A DNA stretch of 11,088 bases from an uncultured Erysipelotrichales bacterium (GTDB lineage Bacteria > Bacillota_I > Bacilli_A > Erysipelotrichales > Coprobacillaceae), in assembly GCA_910586805.1 (NCBI GenBank), contig CAJUJC010000074.1:1-11088 (forward strand), given 5' to 3'. Under the pieces are notes generated by a model, which was not told the DNA's origin, searched no databases, and saw only the letters and a program-made list of their open reading frames with translations. This document shows positions 1-5,274 of this stretch, one piece after another (the stretch's first letter is position 1; every line of letters starts with the position of its first letter). A program made the position numbers and the translations under genes.

Positions 1-44
1 CCTCCCATATCAGCGTTTAATTATTTACGCTGTCTACTGGGAGG
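1..44 (-). terminator. Structured 3' end / terminator of the small-toxin transcript
   Basis: A two-tier hairpin is visible. An outer 7-bp stem pairs CCTCCCA (1-7) with TGGGAGG (38-44). An internal loop follows, then an inner 6-bp stem pairs CAGCGT (11-16) with ACGCTG (27-32). It lies about 70 bases beyond the toxin stop codon in the direction of toxin transcription, so it is the natural 3' end of that RNA. The window ends at its far side, so any U-tract is out of view. In Fst-type modules toxin mRNA and antitoxin RNA share a terminator between convergent promoters; this hairpin could do the same, with the second RNA starting outside the window. Confidence 0.55.
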
Positions 45-56
45 TTATCATATCAG
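6..56. repeat. 8-bp direct repeat CATATCAG beside the hairpin
   Basis: CATATCAG occurs at 6-13 and again at 49-56, on either side of the upper part of the terminator hairpin. Direct repeats close to the shared terminator are a known feature of Fst/par modules, where they nucleate pairing between toxin mRNA and antitoxin RNA. Whether these two copies do so is inference, and eight bases in AT-rich DNA could arise by chance. Confidence 0.4.
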
Positions 57-92
57 TCCCATTCCTTACCTTTTCTAGTTTTTATAGTGAAC

Positions 93-120
93 TTAACACT
101 AGGTTAGTTATTGTTATAAA
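93..120 (+). promoter_or_regulatory. Candidate antisense promoter opposing the small toxin gene
   Basis: On the plus strand TTAACA (93-98) and TATAAA (115-120) are separated by 16 bases, a fair sigma-A-type match. Transcription from here would start near 127 and run antisense through the whole toxin ORF and its ribosome binding site. That is what a type I antitoxin RNA would need. No clear terminator with a U-tract was found downstream on this strand, and AT-rich DNA yields many chance promoter matches. Confidence 0.3.
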
Positions 121-194
121 TGCTCGTCTAACCATTTGCATATGTAATAAACAATTACACCTGTCATGACAGAAATAATCAAATCGGTAAACAA
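114..194 (-). CDS. Fst-like small hydrophobic peptide, putative type I toxin (26 aa)
   Basis: This tiny gene encodes a 26-residue peptide starting with TTG at 194, seven bases after a GGAGG motif. Residues 2-18 are mostly hydrophobic (core DLIISVMTGVIVYYICKW) and form one membrane-spanning helix. The tail KWLDEHL is charged and carries a Trp-Leu-Asp motif. This matches the architecture of Fst-family type I toxins, which insert in the cytoplasmic membrane and are silenced by an antisense RNA. A strong promoter (235-263), a hairpin over the Shine-Dalgarno (202-219) and a structured 3' end (1-44) surround it. Together they make a complete transcription unit of about 230 bases, so a chance ORF is unlikely. 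Family assignment rests on recalled resemblance of the sequence and the architecture; toxicity is inferred. It sits next to a conjugation-gene remnant, so it may belong to mobile-element cargo. A non-toxic small membrane peptide is the main alternative. Confidence 0.65.
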   Translation of the reverse strand: MFTDLIISVMTGVIVYYICKWLDEHL

Positions 195-201
195 TGTATC
201 A

Positions 202-219
202 CCTCCTTTCAAGAGGAGG
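202..219 (-). promoter_or_regulatory. Shine-Dalgarno-sequestering hairpin of the small toxin mRNA
   Basis: Read on the minus strand, CCTCCT (219-214), loop CTTGAA and AGGAGG (207-202) form a perfect 6-bp GC-rich stem. The 3' arm is the ribosome binding site of the TTG-started peptide. The mRNA would therefore hide its own Shine-Dalgarno, a known way of delaying toxin translation in type I systems, including Fst. The structure is seen directly; its effect is inferred. Confidence 0.6.
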
Positions 220-234
220 AACGATAACATTATT

Positions 235-263
235 ATTATACTATATGTGAAAAAGTGTAGCAA
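235..263 (-). promoter_or_regulatory. Sigma-A promoter of the small toxin gene
   Basis: On the minus strand a -35 box TTGCTA (263-258) and a perfect -10 box TATAAT (240-235) are separated by exactly 17 bases. The start of transcription would be near 228, giving an untranslated leader of about 34 bases that consists largely of the hairpin at 219-202. Confidence 0.7.
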
Positions 264-311
264 TTTGTTTTAATTGTTAAAAAAATAAATAGTTATTTAA
301 ATAATGATGTT

Positions 312-465
312 ATGGAAGTAAAAATAAATAAAGATATAAGAGAATATACAGAAAGTATTGTTTTAAGTTTGTTCTTAAGATAATACACTCATTGAATTAG
401 TTAAAAGACAATCATTTGATGAGATAAAGAAGAAAAAATTCATAGATGAACAAAATGAAAAATGA
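312..465 (+). pseudogene. Degenerate 5' fragment of a PrgI-family conjugation gene
   Basis: The ATG at 312 opens a 23-codon frame beginning MEVKINKDIREYTES and ending at TAA 381-383. This N-terminus matches what I know of PrgI-family proteins. These are small membrane proteins of the type IV-like transfer machinery in Tn1549-like integrative conjugative elements of Clostridia, where a similar start is followed by a segment resembling FGLSLRQ. Here the following residues (IVLSLFLR) are already scrambled and the hydrophobic part is gone. A +1 frame from 379 continues open to TGA 463-465 (it reads NTLIELVKRQSFDEIKKKK), but I do not recognise it and it may come from another gene. There is no convincing Shine-Dalgarno before the ATG. 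I read this as scar DNA from a lost conjugative element. Confidence 0.45.
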
Positions 466-844
466 AAAAAGTTTAAATGAGTTAGATCTTTGAAGAATCT
501 ACAGTGAAAGAAATGTATGTTAATTTCATGTTAGAAAGATAAATTATATTATTCTCATTTAAATAATTATTAAGTAAATAAATTTATAAGATGATAAATT
601 GTATAGTTATTAAATAATCATGATTTTTATAATTATATTTCTGAAAATAATATACTTATTAATATTTTAAGGGCATTTGATTATTAAATAAACACTTGTA
701 AAAAATTTTTATGACATAATATGTATAATTAAAATAGCAGTAAGGGAGAATAAATGTTATACTAATTGATAGAAAGTTATTTATTAGTCACTCAATAAAT
801 GACAAAAAATTTGCTAGGAGAATTACAATTTAAGGGGATAAAAA
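466..844. other. AT-rich stretch without an intact gene
   Basis: No open frame of useful length and no RNA gene are visible. A short fragment at 486-542, reading IFEESTVKEMYVNFMLER before TAA, looks protein-like but is preceded by stops, so it is probably gene debris continuous with the decayed region upstream. TATAAT at 724-729 could be a -10 box for the next gene, but no -35 box lies at the right distance (TTGTAA at 696 is 22 bases away). The leader directly before the acetyltransferase gene carries only its ribosome binding site. Confidence 0.5.
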
Positions 845-1288
845 ATGGGAATTATAGAGGTTAAAGAAAGATCAGCATTATTGATAGAGCAATTATTATG
901 GGTGTGGGAAAGTTCTGTAAGGGCAACACATCTCTTTTTATCAGAAAATGAGATAGAGGGCATTAAGAAGTGTGTTCCACAGGCATTAAAAGAAATTCCC
1001 CATTTATTTATTGTAGAAAACGAAAATCAAATTTCTGTGGGATTTATGGGTATTATAGAACAACATCTGGAAATGCTATTTATTTGTGATGAGGAAAGGG
1101 GAAAAGGGTTGGGAAAAGAATTACTTAGATATGGGATAGAAAAATATTCGGTTAATGATTTGGCAGTGAATGAACAAAATCCTCTTGCTAAAGGTTTCTA
1201 TCAACATATGGGATTTGGAGTCTATAAAAGGACAGAGTGTGATGAACAAGGTAATCCTTATCCACTTTTATATATGAAATTCGATTGA
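845..1288 (+). CDS. GNAT family N-acetyltransferase, YjaB-like
   Basis: This 147-residue protein has the single-domain GNAT fold, which moves an acetyl group from acetyl-CoA to an amine. The N-terminal part has the WVWESSVRATHLFL segment (about 19-32) shared with the E. coli YjaB subfamily. Motif A with the pyrophosphate-binding loop R-G-K-G-L-G is at 85-90. The NEQNPLAKGFYQHMGF segment (109-124) is the typical motif B, also YjaB-like, as is the C-terminal G-N-P-Y-P-L-L. It starts at ATG 845 after AAGGGG at seven bases. It leads a closely spaced same-strand group with the next three genes, with gaps of 22-30 bases, so co-transcription is likely. The acceptor substrate cannot be read from the sequence. 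Confidence 0.85.
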   Translation: MGIIEVKERSALLIEQLLWVWESSVRATHLFLSENEIEGIKKCVPQALKEIPHLFIVENENQISVGFMGIIEQHLEMLFICDEERGKGLGKELLRYGIEKYSVNDLAVNEQNPLAKGFYQHMGFGVYKRTECDEQGNPYPLLYMKFD

Positions 1289-1316
1289 TAAACTAAGGTT
1301 AATGGAGGTTGCGAAG

Positions 1317-1799
1317 ATGGAAAGTGATATTCAAAAAAGTTTGGATATATATAAAGAGCAGTTAAGTTATGGTTTCATACAAACTGCATATATCACTTTG
1401 ACAAAATATGTTGCAGAATTAAAAGGAAAATTTCCCAAAAATTATTCCACAAGTAACATAGGTTTTGGGTATTTGGATTACACGTATTTTTATTTCACAA
1501 ACGATTATGTAAAAAATAAAAACTTAAAATTTGCATTAGTGCTAAATCATGAAAAGATGTGTTTTGAATTATGGTTATGTGCTAGAACGACAGATATTCA
1601 GAAACAATATTGGAATTTGTTGAAAGATTGCAAATGGAATAAACATGTTGAAGTAATGCCAAAATATTCTATTTTAGAAGTTATAATAGATACTAAGATA
1701 GATTTTAATGCTAAAGAGACAATGACATCAAATATCATAGATAATGCCGTTTCTTCTGCATTAGAAATTGAAAATTGTTTACAAACCTTAGGTGGTTAA
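1317..1799 (+). CDS. DUF7000 family protein (160 aa)
   Basis: The protein resembles DUF7000, a cytoplasmic family of unknown function found in Firmicutes and Bacteroidetes. Family-like features include an N-terminal helix (DIYKEQLSYGFIQTAYITL), a central GYLDYTYFYF strand, LKFALVLNHEKMCFELWLCAR, and a QYWNLLKDC helix. There is no signal peptide or membrane segment. I chose ATG 1317 because GGAGG lies eight bases upstream. The longer frame from 1302 would begin inside that ribosome binding site and adds five poorly supported residues. It lies 28 bases after the acetyltransferase and 22 bases before the ABM-like gene. No function is claimed. Confidence 0.75.
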   Translation: MESDIQKSLDIYKEQLSYGFIQTAYITLTKYVAELKGKFPKNYSTSNIGFGYLDYTYFYFTNDYVKNKNLKFALVLNHEKMCFELWLCARTTDIQKQYWNLLKDCKWNKHVEVMPKYSILEVIIDTKIDFNAKETMTSNIIDNAVSSALEIENCLQTLGG

Positions 1800-1821
1800 C
1801 TACAAATTATGGAGGAGTTTT

Positions 1822-2169
1822 ATGTTTAATGAAATATGTATATATGAAGCAAAATTAACGAAATTAGATGAAATTGAAGATTTAATGAGAGAAGTGGCTG
1901 AGTTTTATTTGAAGCAAGAGGGTGTCATAGATGTTCATTATATAAAACGTACTCACCGACAAAAAGATTTTCATGCAGTTAAAGAAGGGGAATTGCCTGT
2001 TCGTCTTACAAGAAATATAAAAAAGGTGACATATGTTCTATATTGGGTGTTAGAGAATGAAGAAGTGCATGCAAGAGTATCTAAACTTGGTATAGAGAAA
2101 TTTTATAAACGTTGGAATCGATGTTTAACAACAATGCCTAAAATCATTTTGGGTGAAAATATTGTTTAA
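1822..2169 (+). CDS. ABM-like dimeric alpha/beta-barrel protein (115 aa)
   Basis: The short cytoplasmic protein begins MFNEICIYEAKLTKLDEIEDLM and continues EFYLKQEGVIDVHYIKRTHR, then VTYVLYWVLENEEVHARVSK. This beta-alpha-beta pattern is that of antibiotic biosynthesis monooxygenase-like (ABM) ferredoxin-like folds. Members form dimers and act on quinones, heme or small aromatic compounds, or have unknown roles. GGAGG six bases before ATG 1822 fixes the start; the ten extra codons upstream include that site. It sits directly before an HxlR-type regulator gene. In Firmicutes HxlR/DUF24 regulators often control small oxidoreductases, so the pair may have been an electrophile-response unit. The fold call is moderate, and substrate and activity are unknown. 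Confidence 0.6.
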   Translation: MFNEICIYEAKLTKLDEIEDLMREVAEFYLKQEGVIDVHYIKRTHRQKDFHAVKEGELPVRLTRNIKKVTYVLYWVLENEEVHARVSKLGIEKFYKRWNRCLTTMPKIILGENIV

Positions 2170-2199
2170 TTTATAAATGAGAATTTGTAGGAGAAGAAT

Positions 2200-2523
2200 A
2201 TGATTAAGAAGCAAGATTTACCATAGTGCCCTGTAGCTACGACTGCGAATTTAATTGGAAGTAAATGGAAATTATTAATATTAAGAAATCTTTTAAATCG
2301 TCCTTTTAGATTTAATGAACTTCAAAAATCGCTAAATGGTATTAGTCATAAGGTATTGTCCGATAGCCTTAATTCTATGATTGATGATGGAATTATAACT
2401 AGAGTTGATTATAATGCTAATCCACCACATATAGAATATACATTATCTCAACTAGGTGAAGCAATGAGACCCATCTTAAAGGCTATGGAAGAATGGGGAA
2501 CATTTTATAAAAATAATATATAA
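2200..2523 (+). pseudogene. HxlR (DUF24) family regulator interrupted by an amber codon
   Basis: An ATG at 2200, after AGGAG at a good distance, reads MIKKQDLP, then TAG at 2224-2226, then an uninterrupted frame to TAA 2521-2523. The 107-codon product has the full winged-helix HxlR domain: N-terminal conserved Cys (CPV, residues 10-12), GSKWKLLILRNL, RFNELQKSLNGISHKVLSDSL (recognition region), and PPHIEYTLSQLGEAM (wing). HxlR proteins are dimeric DNA-binding repressors or activators, often sensing electrophiles through that N-terminal Cys. The expected residue at codon 9 is Glu (LPECPV is common), so one G-to-T change (GAG to TAG) explains the stop. No ATG, GTG or TTG with a ribosome site follows that would rescue the DNA-binding domain. 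It is a recent pseudogene, a sequencing error, or, less likely, expressed by suppression. Confidence 0.85.
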
Positions 2524-2608
2524 ATAGACAGTTACAAAAAGGTGCGTACTATTCTTAATGTTTATTTTTTGTTAATATTAAACAGAAAAAGGAGGAGGAA
2601 TTAATTAA

Positions 2609-3208
2609 ATGAAAGAAATTGAACTGGTAGAAACAAATTTAACAACTAGCAATACATCGTTAGAAATTATAAAAGGTATAGCAAGAATATCAAAAATAAA
2701 TAAATTAGAAGAGGATGATACTAATACTTTTGTTACAATTAACGATTTAGAATTTCATAATGGTGTTATTGAAGTTGATGTGTGTGGAAAGTTAAGAGAT
2801 AATGCACCATCTCATGCACGTGGATTTATAGGTTTAGTGTTTCGAGTAAATGATATGAATAATGAATTTGAATCATTTTATATTAGACCTGCAAATGGCA
2901 GAGATTGCAATGATCCTATCCGTAAAAAGCATGCCTGTCAATATTTTTCTTATCCTGGTTACACATTCTCTTATTTTAGAGAATATGGTATTAATGATTT
3001 TGAGAATGAATTAAGCACTATTGCTTTAAATCAGTGGAGTCACATTAAAGCTATAATTAAAGATGAGACAGCAATTTTCTATGTTGATGATAAATTAGCT
3101 TTAAAAGTTGATAAACTTAAACATGGAGATTCGAAAGGTAAAATCGGATTATATGTTGATATTGGGACAGATGGTTGGTTTAGAAATTTTAAGGTAAAAT
3201 TAGATTAA
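2609..3208 (+). CDS. DUF1080/LamG-like concanavalin-fold protein (199 aa)
   Basis: The protein is a single beta-sandwich domain of the concanavalin/LamG type, close to the DUF1080 (3-keto-disaccharide hydrolase, GH16-like) group. Recognisable parts are FHNGVIEVDVCG (about 49-60), the block ARGFIGLVFRVNDMNNEFE then SFYIRPANGRD (about 70-99), HACQYFSYPGYTFSYFRE (about 108-125), QWSHIKAIIKDETAIFYVDDK (about 142-162), and a closing GWFRNFKVKL strand. Such domains bind or cleave glycans. There is no signal peptide, so it should be cytoplasmic, which is unusual for the fold. A strong AGGAGGAGG lies ten bases before ATG 2609. It follows the broken HxlR gene by 85 bases, so it may have its own promoter. 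Activity is unknown. Confidence 0.6.
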   Translation: MKEIELVETNLTTSNTSLEIIKGIARISKINKLEEDDTNTFVTINDLEFHNGVIEVDVCGKLRDNAPSHARGFIGLVFRVNDMNNEFESFYIRPANGRDCNDPIRKKHACQYFSYPGYTFSYFREYGINDFENELSTIALNQWSHIKAIIKDETAIFYVDDKLALKVDKLKHGDSKGKIGLYVDIGTDGWFRNFKVKLD

Positions 3209-3212
3209 TTGT

Positions 3213-3250
3213 TAAATTTCAGTTTATAGAATTAGACAAATTGAAATTTA
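3213..3250. repeat. 9-bp inverted repeat after the LamG-like gene
   Basis: TAAATTTCA (3213-3221) and TGAAATTTA (3242-3250) are perfect complements separated by 20 bases, just past the stop codon of the LamG-like gene. The stem is all but GC-free and no T-run follows on either strand, so it is a weak terminator candidate at best. It could also be an operator upstream of the XRE regulator gene. Confidence 0.3.
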
Positions 3251-3294
3251 TATAACTCTACTTTCAAGAGGTGTTAGATATTTGTTTGATAATA

Positions 3295-3300
3295 TATAAT
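3295..3300 (+). promoter_or_regulatory. Perfect -10 box before the XRE regulator gene
   Basis: TATAAT at 3295-3300 lies about 20 bases before the start codon and just before the ribosome binding site. The -35 region at 17 bases spacing (3272-3277, TGTTAG) is a poor match. If the promoter is real it gives a very short leader and probably depends on an activator, or is autoregulated. Confidence 0.35.
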
Positions 3301-3320
3301 GCTCTATGAGGAGGAATACT

Positions 3321-3821
3321 ATGAATCAAATTAAAATTGGAAAATTAATTGCAGAATGTCGAAAAGCAAAAAAATTAACGCAAGTTGAGTTGGCGAATCT
3401 TTTAGGAGTTACTGATAAATCAGTTTCGAAATGGGAAAATGGTGTTTGTTTGCCTGATGTTTCACGTTATAAAGAAATATGTGAAATATTAGATATTACA
3501 CTCAATGAATTTTTTGTAGGAGAGAGATTAACAAATGAAACATTTAGAGAGGTTGCTGATAATAACTTGTTAAATGCGTTAGAAAATAGTGCTTTTACAT
3601 TAAAGGATAGGATTGATTTTTTTAAGGAAAAATGGCAAAAGGAACATTTTTTTGAATTGGTTATTGAAATGCTAGTCATCGTATTTTTTATAATGTATGG
3701 TTTTATAAAAGACAATGGATTGCAATATATATTTGTGATTATAGGTTTTATTAGTGGCATTGTAGAAAATAATAGAATGATGGCATATGTTGAAAGAAAT
3801 ACTTATGGTCAAAAAATCTAA
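3321..3821 (+). CDS. XRE family regulator with two C-terminal membrane helices (166 aa)
   Basis: Residues 4-60 are a Cro/CI-type helix-turn-helix with the classic order IGKLIAECRKAKKLTQVELANLLGV, TDKSVSKWENG, LPDVSRYKEICEILDITLNEFF. A linker follows, then two hydrophobic segments at about 111-129 (FELVIEMLVIVFFIMYGFI) and 133-149 (LQYIFVIIGFISGIV). The domain order suggests a DNA-binding protein held at the cytoplasmic membrane, able to respond to membrane or cell-envelope signals. Similar XRE-transmembrane proteins are common in Firmicutes. GAGGAGG six bases before ATG 3321 sets the start; the upstream ATG at 3306 precedes that site. No partner gene is evident, since the flanking genes are a LamG-like protein and an acetyltransferase. 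Confidence 0.8.
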   Translation: MNQIKIGKLIAECRKAKKLTQVELANLLGVTDKSVSKWENGVCLPDVSRYKEICEILDITLNEFFVGERLTNETFREVADNNLLNALENSAFTLKDRIDFFKEKWQKEHFFELVIEMLVIVFFIMYGFIKDNGLQYIFVIIGFISGIVENNRMMAYVERNTYGQKI

Positions 3822-3919
3822 AATATTTATTGATGAATTTATTTTCTTTATGTAAAGATGTTTATGGAAACTGATTTTGATAAGATTAAATAAATTCTGT
3901 TTTATAAGGATGTGCTTAT

Positions 3920-4363
3920 ATGGAAATTAGAGAAATTAAAGAAAATAAAAAACAATTTCTTTCGTTATTGTTATTAGCGGACGAACAGGAGGATATGATA
4001 GATAAATATCTTGATAAAGGTAGAATGTATGTGTTAGATGATGATGGAGTTAAATGTGAATGTGTGGTCGTTGATGAGGGTGAAGGTATTCTTGAAATTA
4101 AAAATATTGCTACTGAGCCTACATGTCAAGGTAAAGGATATGGTAGAATTTTGATTGATTTTCTTGTGACGAAATATAGTGGAGAATATTCTATTTTACA
4201 AGTTGGTACAGGAGATAGTCCACTGACGATTCCTTTTTATGAGAAATGTGGCTTTATTCGTTTGCATAGTATCAAAAATTTCTTTATAGACAATTATCAC
4301 CATCCCATATATGAATCGAATGTTCAGCTTGTAGATATGATTATCTTGCAAAAGAAATTATAA
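3920..4363 (+). CDS. GNAT family N-acetyltransferase, YvbK-like
   Basis: This 147-residue single-domain acetyltransferase uses acetyl-CoA to modify an amine. Visible family marks are LLLLADEQEDMIDKYLDKG (about 16-34), LEIKNIATEP (58-67), the CoA-pyrophosphate loop Q-G-K-G-Y-G (70-75), LQVGTGDSPLTIPFYEKCGF (93-112) and a C-terminal FFIDNYHHPIYE segment. The layout, with its LLLLAD start and a GTG-S-P/N block before Y-x-K-C-G-F, resembles Bacillus YvbK. The acceptor is unknown. An AAGGA motif precedes ATG 3920 at nine bases. It is 98 bases after the XRE regulator gene and ends before a bidirectional terminator at 4441-4467. Confidence 0.85.
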   Translation: MEIREIKENKKQFLSLLLLADEQEDMIDKYLDKGRMYVLDDDGVKCECVVVDEGEGILEIKNIATEPTCQGKGYGRILIDFLVTKYSGEYSILQVGTGDSPLTIPFYEKCGFIRLHSIKNFFIDNYHHPIYESNVQLVDMIILQKKL

Positions 4364-4440
4364 TATATCATTTATAAGAAACTTATAGTCAATGATGAAA
4401 TCTGTTTAAAAACATTATTTTATTTTGATGATAATACTTT

Positions 4441-4467
4441 AAAACACTTAGAAAATCTAAGTGTTTT
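4441..4467. terminator. Bidirectional terminator between convergent genes
   Basis: A perfect 12-bp stem pairs AAAACACTTAGA (4441-4452) with TCTAAGTGTTTT (4456-4467) around a 3-base loop. The T-rich flank follows on the plus strand (TTTTGTTT), and runs of A before the left arm give T residues on the minus strand. It lies between the rightward GNAT gene and the leftward HEPN gene, so it can stop both transcripts. Confidence 0.85.
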
Positions 4468-4472
4468 GTTTA

Positions 4473-4886
4473 TCATTCTATTGAATTATTTAAAATATAT
4501 TCATTATTTATAGATTCAAGGTAGTTTTCAACTTCATTTACAGCTCGTTCAATTTTTCTTTTTTCTAGACGATAATTTAATACATATCTTGTCCTTGCTT
4601 CCCACAAAGAAAACATCTCGCTATGCTCATCAATATACTTTCCCAAAGCTAAGTCTACATTATTTTTGTTAGCTAAATGGATTGATTGATCGATATCATG
4701 GACCTTTGGATAATTGATTCCATTCATTTCTAAAGTCTATTTAATTGATAGTTCAAGTGATTGTTGAAGGTGATAACCTACATAATTCAAAAAAGCTTCA
4801 TCTTCCACTCTAAGAGAATGAAATAAAGTTTTAGCAACTTGAAAGTTCTGTTGTGCTTTGTCAAAAAGTGTTTCTTTATTGTTCAT
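4473..4886 (-). pseudogene. hepT: HEPN-domain toxin gene interrupted by an amber codon
   Basis: From ATG 4886 the frame reads MNNKETLFDKAQQNFQVAKT and onward to ELSIK, then TAG at 4739-4737 (codon 50), then continues to a stop at 4473 (137 codons in all). The full-length product is a HEPN helical bundle: helix one DKAQQNFQVAKTLFHSL, helix two FLNYVGYHLQQSLELSIK, the LEMNGINYPKVHDIDQSI signature, and a final helix from FSLWEARTRY to the end. HEPN proteins of this kind are RNase toxins paired with MNT nucleotidyltransferases. The start overlaps the end of the MNT gene by 11 bases, the usual coupling. An ATG at 4727 after the stop lacks a ribosome site and would give only an 84-residue C-terminal piece. 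No R-X4-6-H RNase motif is evident, so the ancestor may already have been atypical. The stop probably disarmed the toxin. Confidence 0.8.
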
Positions 4887-5205
4887 AGACAATCAATCCT
4901 TTCTTATTTATTTCTTCTAACATTCGTTCATCTATTGTATAATTTGTCCATAAATCATATGAAAAATCAAAATATTGATTTATGAGTTTTTCATTATTTT
5001 TAATTTCAACATAAATGTCAATATCAGAGTCAATTGTACAATTTGGTGTAATACTAGAACCAAAAAGTGTAATTGATTTTACATTAGGATTTGATGATAA
5101 ATAATCTAACATTTTTTTTACTTTTTTTTGTTGGGTTGGATATATAAATTCACAATTGTTAAAATATTCAGTACATATTTTCCATTTTCTTCTTATTTTT
5201 TCCAC
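4876..5205 (-). CDS. mntA: MNT-type nucleotidyltransferase antitoxin of a HEPN/MNT pair
   Basis: This 109-residue protein is a minimal nucleotidyltransferase. The key motif is LFGSSITPNCTIDSDIDIYV: G49-S50, ten residues, then D61-x-D63, the metal- and nucleotide-binding pair. The N-terminal helix (QKKVKKMLDYLSSN) precedes it. In type VII toxin-antitoxin systems MNT proteins AMPylate the partner HEPN toxin and so neutralise it. The start is GTG at 5205, preceded by AGAGGA at eight bases; an ATG five bases upstream is in another frame and stops after 13 codons. Its stop codon lies inside the HEPN gene start (11-base overlap), so the two are translationally coupled. The antitoxin is intact while the toxin frame has an amber stop, leaving it without an obvious target unless another HEPN protein exists in the genome. 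Confidence 0.85.
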   Translation of the reverse strand: MEKIRRKWKICTEYFNNCEFIYPTQQKKVKKMLDYLSSNPNVKSITLFGSSITPNCTIDSDIDIYVEIKNNEKLINQYFDFSYDLWTNYTIDERMLEEINKKGLIVYEQ

Positions 5206-5274
5206 TCATATCATCCTCTTTCCTCGTTTCTATGCTATCATATTTTTTTAATATATATACTCATTTTTAAATAT

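Noticed and set aside
1..60. CRISPR-like repeats suggested by the doubled CATATCAG
   Set aside because: There are only two 8-base copies, no regular spacers and no cas genes. They fit a small RNA structure better.
1302..1316. Upstream ATG for the DUF7000 gene
   Set aside because: This ATG lies at the GGAGG that serves the ATG at 1317 and has no ribosome site of its own at a proper distance. The same reasoning rejects 1792 for the ABM-like gene and 3306 for the XRE gene.
3467..3760. 97-codon minus-strand frame inside the XRE regulator gene
   Set aside because: It is a shadow of a well-supported gene, with no ribosome site and no recognisable protein features.
2200..4886. Reassignment of TAG to an amino acid in this organism
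   Set aside because: TAG ends the EF-G-like gene one base before its terminator and ends the isomerase gene exactly at the next start codon, so TAG is a normal stop here. Partial suppression remains open and is listed as a finding.
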